This document shows positions 56,099 through 64,000 of a stretch of DNA of 64,000 bases, piece after piece. The notes below the pieces were generated by a model. It ran no database searches. It worked only from the letters and a program-made list of their open reading frames with translations, and had not been told where the DNA came from. The first letter of the stretch is position 1; every line of letters begins with the position of its first letter. This stretch comes from Molossus alvarezi. Lineage: Eukaryota > Chordata > Mammalia > Chiroptera > Molossidae. Both the position numbers and the translations under genes were made by a program. Location of the stretch: assembly GCA_037176705.1 (NCBI GenBank), contig CM073887.1:84764348-84828347 (forward strand), read 5' to 3'.

Positions 56099-56312
56099 AG
56101 CCTGGGCAGTGTGGCTCAGTTGGTTGAGTATTGTCCCATGAACCAAGAAGTCACTGGTTCAATTACTGGTCAGGGCACACGCCTGAGATGTGGGCTCAAT
56201 CTCCAGTAGAGAATGTGAAGGAGGCAGCCAATCAATGGTTCTCTCTCATCGATGTTTCTCTTTCTCCCTCTTCCTTCCTCTCTCTGAAACCAATAAAAAC
56301 ATTTTTAAAAAG
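56099..56312 (+). mobile_element. VES SINE (GTGTGG-type)
   Basis: Forward copy with head GCCTGGGCAGTGTGGCTCAG. Confidence 0.88.
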
Positions 56313-56493
56313 CCCACCTTAAAAAAAACAAAAACTTATTTAAAAAAAGTAATGACAGGAAACTTCCCTTACCTGGTGAAAGAAATAGATGTACAAGTCC
56401 AGGAAGCACAGAGAGTCCCAAACAAGATGAACCCAAAGTGGTCCACACCAAGATACATCATGATTAAAATGCCAAAGATTAGAGACAGAGAAT

Positions 56494-56756
56494 CTAGCCC
56501 TGGCCGGTTTGGCTCAGCGGTTAGAGCATCGGCCTGCGGTCCGGAGAGACCCGGGTTCGGTTCCCGCTAAGGGCATGTACCTCGGTTGCAGTTTGTCCCT
56601 GGCCCTGGTTGGTCGTGCGGGTGGCAGCCACTCGATGTGTCCCTTTCACATCGATGTTTCTCTCTCTCTCTCTTCCTCTCTCTCCCTCCCACTCTATCTG
56701 TGCAAAAAATGGAAAAAAAATGTCCTCGGGTGAGGATAAATTAAAAAAAAAAAAAG
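56494..56756 (+). mobile_element. VES SINE, near consensus
   Basis: One of the least changed copies here, flanked by GAGACAGAGAATCT (56480 and 56757). Confidence 0.94.
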
Positions 56757-57048
56757 GAGACAGAGAATCTTAAAAGCAGCAAGAGAAAAGCAGTTAGTTA
56801 CCTACAAGGGAGCACCCATAAGACTGTCATCTGATTTTTCAACAGAAAATTTTCAGGCCAGAATGGAGTGGCAAGAAATATTCAAAGTGATGGAAAGCAA
56901 GGACCCATAACCAAGATTACTCTACTCAGCAAAGCTGGGTAGAGTTGAAGATCAAAGAGTTTCCCAGAGAAGATCAAGCTAAAGGAGTTCATCATTACCA
57001 CCAAACTAGTATTACATGAAATGTTAAAAGGTCTTTGTTAAGAAGAAG

Positions 57049-57348
57049 AGCCCTGGCCAGTTTGGCTCAGTGGTTAGAGCATCAACCCACAGACCAATGA
57101 GTCACGGGTTCAATTCTGGTCAAGGGCATGTATCTCAGTTGAGGTTTGTCCCTGGCCTTGGTCGGGGTTGTATGGTAGGCAACCCGTAGATGTGTTTCTC
57201 TCACATTGATGTTTCTCTCTCTCTCTCCCTCTCTCCCTCCCACCCTTCTATGCACTCTATCTGAAGATAAAATGGAAAAATATCCTCAGGTGAGGATAAA
57301 AAAAAAAAAGGAGGAGGAAAAAAAAGATAAAAAATACAAACAATATGC
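57049..57348 (+). mobile_element. VES SINE
   Basis: Forward copy with head GCCCTGGCCAGTTTGGCTCA and purine-rich tail. Confidence 0.88.
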
Positions 57349-57349
57349 C

Positions 57350-57590
57350 CAGGCCAGTTTGGTTCAGCGATTAAAGCGTCAGCCCTGGGACCAAAGAGTG
57401 GCGGGTTCGATTCCAGTCAAGGGCAGGGTTGTGGTTTGGTCCCCAGCCCTGGTCAGTGTTGTGCAGGAAGCAACCAATCGATGTGTCTTTCTCACATTGA
57501 TGTTTCTCTCTCTCTCTCCCTCCCTCCTCCCACTCTATCTGAAGATAAATGGAAAAATGTTATTGGATAAATTAAAAAAAAAAAATGTAT
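57350..57590 (+). mobile_element. VES SINE with short deletion
   Basis: Forward copy lacking part of the linker (CAAGGGCAGGGTTGTGG) and the end of the GGTGAGGAT box. Confidence 0.87.
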
Positions 57591-57594
57591 ATGT

Positions 57595-57615
57595 ACACAC
57601 ACACACACACACACT
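57595..57615. repeat. CA microsatellite
   Basis: (CA)n grown at the end of the previous SINE tail. Confidence 0.85.
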
Positions 57616-57616
57616 A

Positions 57617-57870
57617 GCCCTGGCTGGTTTGGGTCAGTGGTTAGAGCATTGGCCTGTTTACTGAAGGGCTGCTTTGATTCCCAGTCAAGGGCACATGCCT
57701 GAGTTGCAGGTTTGATTCCCTGGCCTCAGTCCAGGCACGTGCAAGAGGCAAATGACAGATGTCTCTCTCTCACATCAATGTCTCTCTCTCCCTTCCTTCC
57801 ACTTTCTCTAAAAAGCAATAGAAAAATATTCTCAGGTGAGGATAAAAAAAATAAATAAATAAGAACAAAA
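57617..57870 (+). mobile_element. VES SINE
   Basis: Forward copy with an (AAAT)n tail. Confidence 0.87.
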
Positions 57871-58234
57871 TGGCAATACATATCTATCAACAATTGAATC
57901 TAAAAATTAAATAAACAAGCAGAAACAGACTCATAGATACATAGACCATTCTGACAGTTGCCAGATAGGAGGAAGGTTGGGGGATAGGTGAAAAAGGTAA
58001 AGAGATTTAGAAGTACAAATTAGTAGTTACAGTGTAGTCATAGTGGTATAAAGTATAGCATAAGGAATACAGTCAATATTCTAGTAACTCTGTATAGTGT
58101 CAGATGGGTATGAGATTTTATGATTTGATCACTTAATAAGTTTTATATTATCTAATCACTGGGGTATACAGCTGAAACTAATATTGTATGTCAACTGTAA
58201 CTGGAAAATAAAAAATGATTAAAAAACAGTGACT

Positions 58235-58430
58235 ATCCCAGGGATATGAAGTACAGCATAGGAAATATAATCAATAATATTGAAAGAGGTATGTATGGTG
58301 TCAGATGGGTACTAACAGGGGTATCACTTTGTAAGGTATGTAAATGTCTAATCACTATGTTATACACTTGAAATTTAAAATTACATGTCAATTTTAATAG
58401 AGAAACAGATTTTACAGTATTTTTAAAAAG
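58235..58430 (+). mobile_element. 5'-truncated old L1-type tail in copy B
   Basis: GTATGTATGGTGTCAGATGG and ATGTTATACACTTGAAATTT match the tail type seen at 58070-58200. It sits between GTGACTATCCC and GCGATTATCC, copies of the GTGACCATCCC found once in copy A (35258). Confidence 0.65.
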
Positions 58431-58483
58431 GCGATTATCCTTTTTAAATGTGCCATACTCCTTATCAATCTATATCCTTTTTT

Positions 58484-58749
58484 TAAATTTTTTTTTTTTT
58501 ATTTTTTATCCTCACCCAAGGACATTTTTCCATTTTTTGTTCAGGTAGAGTGGGAGGGAGAGAGAGGAACAGAGAGAGTGAGAGAGAAACATCGACGTGA
58601 AAGGAACACATCGAGTGGCTGCCGCCCGCACAACTGACCAGGGCCGGGGACAAACTGCAACCGAGGTACGTGCCCTTAGCGGGAACCGAACCCGGGTCTT
58701 TTGGGACCGCAGGCCGACACTCTAACCGCTGAACCAAACTGGCCAGGGC
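58484..58749 (-). mobile_element. VES SINE present only in copy B
   Basis: Reverse copy flanked by TCAATCTATATCCTT (58465 and 58750); empty at 35290 in copy A. Confidence 0.93.
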
Positions 58750-59031
58750 TCAATCTATATCCTTGAATCATGGGCCAAGGGTCACCGCAATGTACTTCTC
58801 TACACCCATAATCCTTGCCTTATGCTGAGAGATCACAGTGGGGGCAAGTAACTTAGCTGGCCCTGGTCATACACTTCTCCATTTAGAAATCTAGACTGTG
58901 TAGAATAAAAAAAAAAAATCTAGACTGTGTCGTGGTGCTCAAGAAGTAGGAGTGTCTTCTTCACTTTATCTTTTCCCTTCTAGCAGCTTGCAGCTGGTGT
59001 TGAAAGTGATGGAGTTCTTACTTTAGGCAGC

Positions 59032-59541
59032 TGTCAGTTGGAGCCCAGGCCTGGCAGGCCACTTCAGAGGAGCAGGCCACATGGGCTGAGCAGAGGATCC
59101 AGAGGTGACCCATAGGCTCCAGCTGGCTCCCCCAGATTTGTGAGCACTTTGTTCACTGTCAGGAGGCAGGCCAAGAGCTATGGCATCTCCAGACTTCCTG
59201 ATGACAGGTCCTGCAGCCCACTCCTCCCCACTACCTAGTCAGGGAGCACCAGGGAGTCTCCGCCATTGGCCAAGATGGCACAGAGGGAGGTTCTTACATT
59301 GAGCAGGCCAAAAGCTAGAAAGATGAATGGATAAGGCCCAAGTGTGCCCAAAGCTAGTGAGATAACTGGATAGAAAAAAAGTCCTCTCCTCCCTTTCCCT
59401 ATAAAAACCTTGGACTTGAGCAAGAAGGGGAGGATGTTCTTTGAGACAGGAGTCCACCATTCTCCCAGGTTTCAGCACCTGAATAAAACCTCTTTCCTTT
59501 TGCATCAGCACCTGTCTCAGAGTGTGGCTTTTGCTGTGACA
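59032..59541 (+). mobile_element. Solo LTR of an endogenous retrovirus
   Basis: 510 bp from TGTCAG to TGACA with target duplication GGCAGC at 59026-59031 and 59542-59547. Inside are TATAAAA (59400) and AATAAA (59482-59487) spaced as in an LTR. A 6-bp duplication is usual for class II (beta-like) retroviruses. No viral genes remain. Absent from copy A. Confidence 0.85.
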
Positions 59542-59596
59542 GGCAGCTGAACTTGTTTTCAGTTATAGAGTCACACATAAAAGAAATCTGGGTCCA

Positions 59597-59811
59597 GCCC
59601 TGGCCGGTTTGGCTCAGCAGTTAGAGCATTGGCCTGCGGTCTGGAGAGACCCGGGTTTGGTTTCTGCTAAGGGCATGTATCTCGGTTGCAGTTTGTCCCC
59701 GGCCCTGGTTGGGTCAGGTGGGTGGCGAGCACTTGATATGTCCCTTTCACATTGATGTTTCTCTCTCTCTTTCTCCCTCTCATGCTATCTGAACAAAATA
59801 TCGAAGGATGT
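59597..59811 (+). mobile_element. VES SINE present only in copy B
   Basis: Forward copy flanked by AAAGAAATCT(G/A)GGTC (59580 and 59821 region); its end lacks an A-tail and fuses to the target repeat. Confidence 0.88.
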
Positions 59812-60670
59812 CCTCGGGTGAAAGAAATCTAGGTCTGAATCAACACATTAGAGCTGACCACAGACCTGGAACACCTAGTTGAGAGTGCATTAGAACGCAA
59901 GTCATGGGTTGCCTCTCTTCTAGAGTTTGCTCAGGTCCCCAGTACTTCTTTCTTCCTTAACTCTTAGACACTAGGTACATACTCAGGCTAGGTCAGAGCA
60001 ATGACGACAGGCTTTGGGATTTCTTTCCACTATATCAAGCTGTTTCTCTGAGCCTGTTTCCTGTTATGTTAAATGTTGCAAGAACCCTGCCAGGATGGTC
60101 TAGATTAGTGGAGTCTTAGGTGGACTCCAGGAGGTGGAGTGAGGAGCAGAAGCACAGTGGAGTGCTGTAACCCCTGCCTCTGACAAGACCACAGCAAGCC
60201 TCATCTGAAGGCAGGCTTTTCTACTACAAGTTGGAAAATTGTTGGAAAGCACCCCCTCAACAACCTCCCCCAATATCACTCTAGGGAATCTATTTTCCAG
60301 CAGATGGAAAGTTTGTGAATCATTAGATCATATGATTTCTAAGGGCCCCTTTAGTTTGATTCTCTTAAAACCAAAGACCAAAAACCTTGAGGGTGAGCCC
60401 GAGAATGAATTCATGTAACTACAAATGGTTTAGAGTTTATTAAGTAGAGCGTGGATAAAGTGCAGCAGACATAAATGTATGCAACACCCAAATGGAACTG
60501 AACCAGAGATTCCTTAAAAAAATCTGTCAGTTACTCAATTGGCCATTTCCTCCCCGACTGGCACAGGGGCTTGTCAGGGGAGATGAGGGAATAAGTTCAG
60601 TGGCAGGATCGGTGGTTGCTCCTGGGGCTGGGAATGATCTCCGGGGAGCTTTCAAGGTCAGGCTATGGGC

Positions 60671-61440
60671 TCAGGGTCTAGACTTCAGAGCGGATACTGC
60701 CAGACCCACCAAGATGGCTGTGACCATGAAGCCCTGGGCAGCAATCTGGGTGCACATCATGAGCTGGGAGCACTGGCTCGGACCCCGGTGGAAGCAGTAG
60801 GTAAGGGCCTGTGCCCAGTCAGCCTGAGGAAGGGACAAAATATGTTGTGAGTGGTGAGAAGGACAATGGAGGTCCCTTCCAGCTTCAGCCTTTCTTCTGC
60901 AGGGTGAATATGTCGAAACAGCAGGCAGCTGGGCAGGTGTTGCTGAATGGACTGAGCATCAGCCCATGGACTGAGAGGTCATGGTTTGATTCCTGATCAG
61001 GGCACGTGCCAGGGTTGCAGGCTCAATCCCCAGTAGGGGATGTGCAGGAGGCAGCTGATGATGTTTCTCTCCCACAAGGATGTTTCTATCTCTTCCTCCC
61101 TTCCCCTTTCTATAAAACATCAATTAAAAACTACTTTAAAAAAACCAGCTGGGGGTAATCTAGGGTGGGGCCTAGGTGGGAAGTGTTGGTCCAGGCAGAG
61201 TTTATGGTATTAACAAAGTCCTCTCCATCTCAGGTCAATTTTTCTGCTCCAGTCACCCTTCATCACCGCCCCCTTCTCATTCTGGACCCCCTGACGTCAC
61301 AGGTCCGCCCCTATTTCATGCCCCCCCATCACTGTTCTCGTGGTTTGCAGTTTTTACAGCACCCCCTTACCTATTGGTACTATTGGGTTTTCGTGTGCTT
61401 CTTTTAGATCTTTTCCTTAAAGCTTTTCGTTGTTTTAGAG
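60671..61440 (-). pseudogene. HIGD2A: HIGD2A pseudogene (duplicate copy)
   Basis: Exon 2 copy at 60823-60671 is 153 nt, not 167, so it is out of frame; its second codon is TGA where the working gene has TGC (Cys). Most CpG sites of the intact copy read TG or CA here, the mark of a methylated, unused sequence. Exon 1 copy at about 61440-61371 is badly decayed but keeps a donor-like GTAAG and short matches such as CCTTAAAGCTTT. The intron has gained a SINE. The gene at 36920-37570 is the working one. Confidence 0.88.
60929..61143 (+). mobile_element. VES SINE in HIGD2A pseudogene intron
   Basis: Forward diverged copy with head GCTGGGCAGGTGTTGCTGAA; not in the intact HIGD2A intron. Confidence 0.82.
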
Positions 61441-61820
61441 TACTCTCTCTCAAGGGCCTTTCAGGTCCAACACGCCATCACACCTGGGCATCAAGTCGTT
61501 CTGCCCCACTACCCCTTTCTCTCCATTGTTTTGGCCTACGCGGAGGCATCTGCCGGAGGGGACAGAAAGCTGTCCTGAGTTGCAGCCTCGGGTTGTTTCA
61601 GCTGCAAAACAAATGACTGAGTAAACCACCTCCAGGAAGAACACCAGGACTTTCCCTTTCCTCTAAGGCTGCCTTAAAGGGTATAGGTCAGTCTTCAAGT
61701 GGGTCAGAGATTATTACGCCTTCCACCTTCCAAAAATCCTCCTTTCCTTCATCTCCTTTCGGGCTAAGAAGGACCCTAGGAAGGCAGCGGAGGAGATAAA
61801 CCCCGCCTTGCCTTCCACGT
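61440..61820. other. Spacer after copy B
   Basis: No match to the NOP16 side of copy A by eye, so the duplicated block seems to end here. Nothing else recognised. Confidence 0.45.
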
Positions 61821-62860
61821 TCAGTTGCGGGCGGGTGGGAGACAGGGGCTCTTCCCGGACCAGACTGACACCAACTAGGGAAGGCCACCGAGCGTCTCTC
61901 CCGCACCCTCCCCAAGCCTGGCTCCTACGAGGGGACTTAGAGCAGTAGGAGCCCAAGGAGAAACACACAAGGTAACTACCTGAGACTCCATCCGGGTGGG
62001 CCGCTCCGCCCACGGAGGCGAGGTTCAAAGGGCCGAGAGGGTCACAGGCGCCTCGCAGCTCCTCCCGCGCCGCACAGCCCCTCCCGCTCCGCATAGTCCC
62101 TCCCGCGCCGCACAGCCCCTCCCGTTCCCGCTGGGCTCCCAGGCCACGCCCACTCAGGGCGGTGCGCCTGGGCCTGTTCCTCCCGCGGCGGGCGTAGCGG
62201 CTTTAAGCGGGGGCGGGAGTGCGTGCGGCAGCTTTGCCGCGGCCTGTGTTTCGGTGGATGTCGTGGGTCTGAGCTGCTGGAGGCTCGCCGCGGAAGTCGG
62301 GGTAAGTGTGGGAGAGAAGTGGAACGACCCCGGGAGGCGCGAGCGGCGGCTACGACGGGTGCGGCGCAGTCCAGGCGTGGGGAGATTTCTGCGGCGGCTC
62401 CGCCGGAGTGATCGAGAAAGGCCGGGCCCAGCCCTAGCTACAACGTCCGCCACTACCTGGTCGAGCTGGGGAGCAACGGGAGGCGGAGGGTTAGTGGCGC
62501 GGATATTGGCCCTCGGCGCTTTCCGTAGCACGACCGGGGAGGCGGGCGCTCGCTGTTTGGGGACGGCGACAAAAGGAGGGAAGCGGAGGGTCTTTTGAGC
62601 CTGGGAAGCTAGAGTGTGGGATTTGAGCCCTGTTCCCCCGCGGCGCCCCCGGCTAGCCTGGCACCTCCCGGCCTCCACGCAGGCACCTGGCTCGCCTGGC
62701 CCAGCGTGAAGAGCTAAGGTAGTGGTGAGGACAGCGCCCCTTCTGGCCCGGCGGCGCCGCCTCAGGGTGCGGGCCACGGGAGGCGGGGCCGTTTGCTGTA
62801 GTGCGGGAGCGTGCAGGCTCGGGTCTTCCTACTGGGGCTCCGTGGCAGCCAGGCCTGGAA
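61820..62860 (+). promoter_or_regulatory. CpG-island promoter with possible noncoding first exon
   Basis: Very CpG-rich region with GC boxes (GCGGGGGCGGGAG near 62206) and a good donor GTAAGT at 62302. No translated frame here resembles a protein I know, so the exon is probably 5' untranslated. From human gene order it may belong to KIAA1191 (same strand expected) or mark ARL10, but neither is proven. Confidence 0.55.
62063..62135 (+). repeat. 19-bp GC-rich tandem repeat in CpG island
   Basis: Nearly four units of CTCCCGCGCCGCACAGCCC with changes (CTCCGCATAGTCC in the second). Each unit carries a CCCCTCCC-like box that could bind Sp1-type factors. Confidence 0.8.
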
Positions 62861-63950
62861 TCTCGGCCCCCGGGCTCTTCGAGCTGCTCTCCATCAGACA
62901 GGCGGGATGGTGGGGTGGGACGTTTTCGCACATTACCGCCCCCACTCTCCGGCCTTGAAAGCCGAGGCAGGCCCCTTGGGGCCCTGGGAAATGGAAGAGT
63001 TGACGAATCCGATGAAAAAAAAAGGAGGTCCGAGCCTTTAAGGAGTTTGGGGACGATAAAAAATGTCTCAGCCAGGGAGAGGCCGTGACCCTGAATCTTG
63101 GGTTCTCGTGGATGAGGATGGGGGTGTGTGTGGGGCTTTCTGCATTTGGAGGAGAGCGTGCTTCCTGAAAAAGGAAGCAGTATTTTGGTCTTCTTCATCT
63201 AGCAGGGTTGACAGAATCCCTTCCCTTGGTCTCTTCCTGCCCTGAGCCAGCGGGACTCTGGTCCTCTGGTGGGACTTCTGGTGGGCTGTGCTAGAATGGA
63301 ACAGCTGTGGGTATCCTCTCTGCACGGAGCAGTGCTTTTAGTGTTCTGGGAGAGTGGCCAGAGGCTTTGTGGTGTCAGGGTGTCCCCATCATTTAGGCCA
63401 GAAGTGTGAACTGCAAGACAGTGTATCCGTTAGGGCAAAGCTTTTTAAAGGCCTCCAGAAGAGTTATTGGTATCTCTGTTGAAAGAAAATCAAGTCAGGA
63501 AACTGCCTCTTAAGGCAGAGTGAAATTAGATATATACAAGGAGGATGGGTAAAAGCAATTTCCCCAGGTTCTCTAGAGTCTTCTGTGATGGCTTTTAAAG
63601 TAGAATCTTAAGTTTCCCTCTATTTTTCAGTCTGAAGTGGCATTTCTCCAAGTGTGGTCGACAGCCTGTTTCTGACTCACTGAGGTGCTAATTTTTTCAT
63701 TTATTCAGTGAGCATCTTTTGAGTACCAACTGTGTGCCAGCTGCAATTTACAGCTTCCTGGATTCCTCACTGTACTCTGTTTCTGGGTTATGCTTGGGAA
63801 TCCATTTTGGCTCCTGGTGATTTAATGCACATTGAAGTTTGATATAACAAGTCACGTAGGGCAGAAGTGGCCAAACTACAGTCAGCTGACCAATTCTAGC
63901 CTGATGCCTGTTTTTATACAGCTCATTAACTAAGAATTGTTTTTAAATTT
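62860..63950. other. Downstream of last CpG island
   Basis: Looks intronic. An L2-like piece lies near 63690-63745 (AGCATCTTTTGAGTACCAAC). No coding exon recognised. Confidence 0.45.
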
Positions 63951-64000
63951 TTCTTTGTTCATCCTCACCCAAGGACATTTTTTTGCATTTATCTTCAGAT
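63951..64000 (-). mobile_element. VES SINE cut by window end
   Basis: Starts with the reverse-copy 3' signature ATCCTCACCCAAGGACATTT and continues past the edge. Confidence 0.85.

Larger units (their letters stand above)
53100..58218 (+). mobile_element. HAL1-type element with nested SINEs, only in copy B
   Basis: Flanked by TTAAAAAACAGTGA (53086 and 58219). Begins CGGGGCTTCCAGTGAAGGTG, has ORF1-like remains (GTCCAGGAAGCACAGAGAGT at 56397, AAGAGTTTCCCAGA near 56955) and a long 3' UTR. About ten SINEs lie inside. More decayed than the copy at 41513. Confidence 0.82.
58225..61440 (+). repeat. Segmental duplication, copy B, 3' part
   Basis: Paralogous to 35240-37500 but interrupted by an L1 tail, two young SINEs (58484, 59597), a solo LTR (59032-59541) and a SINE in the HIGD2A intron (60929). 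The match fades inside the former HIGD2A exon 1 near 61440. Confidence 0.9.

Noticed and set aside
49100..62000. ARL10 on the - strand, expected from human synteny
   Set aside because: I looked for its GTP-binding motif and NKQDL motif and saw neither; a protein search would be decisive.
61996..63198. Arg- and Pro-rich ORFs up to 207 residues on both strands
   Set aside because: Typical of chance ORFs in CpG islands, with no conserved motif or splice-consistent frame.

Overview
This window is a piece of a mammalian nuclear genome, almost certainly from an insect-eating (non-pteropodid) bat. The genes are split by GT-AG introns. More than 50 copies of tRNA-derived SINEs of the bat VES type (head reading GCCCTGGCCGGTTTGGCTCA, pyrimidine-rich body ending TCCTCGGGTGAGGAT) lie in every intron and gap, together with L1 and half-L1 (HAL1-type) retrotransposons. 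There are no prokaryotic features. Nearly all long ORFs are fragments of SINEs and LINEs.

Layout: 1-9.9 kb is retrotransposon: L1 ORF2 remnants, a HAL1-type element with a reduplicated tail, and a nearly full-length but dead L1 (3577-9609). 11.6-34 kb is CLTB (clathrin light chain B) on the + strand, with a CpG-island promoter and six coding exons totalling 690 nt (229 codons plus stop). Exon 5 is the 54-nt exon known as brain-specific. A G-rich 20-bp minisatellite starts about 10 nt after the exon 4 donor. 36.7-37.6 kb is HIGD2A (- strand, two exons, 103 aa), intact, sharing a CpG island head to head with NOP16. 37.8-49.1 kb is NOP16 (+ strand), with all five exons and introns recognisable but carrying a frameshift and several nonsense changes, so I call it a unitary-type pseudogene; its third intron has swollen with SINEs and a HAL1 copy that carries a 3' transduction.

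50.6-61.4 kb is a second copy of the CLTB exon 6 to HIGD2A block: a perfect copy of CLTB exon 6 (51378-51549) and a wrecked HIGD2A copy (60671-about 61440). Between these, the second copy has gained a HAL1 with many SINEs (53100-58218), an L1 tail, a 510-bp solo LTR and more SINEs. Similarity between the two blocks is patchy: about 2 kb around exon 6 and about 0.55 kb around the HIGD2A 3' end are almost identical, while the stretches between are clearly older. This suggests an old duplication later patched by gene conversion.

61.8-62.9 kb is another CpG island with a possible noncoding first exon on the + strand. In human the order from memory is CLTB-HIGD2A-NOP16-ARL10-KIAA1191, so this may be the next promoter, but no coding exon is seen. 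The remaining gaps hold old MIR/L2 repeats or sequence I do not recognise.

Functionally, CLTB coats endocytic vesicles, HIGD2A helps assemble respiratory complex IV, and NOP16 works in 60S ribosome production. They are neighbours by shared synteny and a shared promoter, not a pathway.
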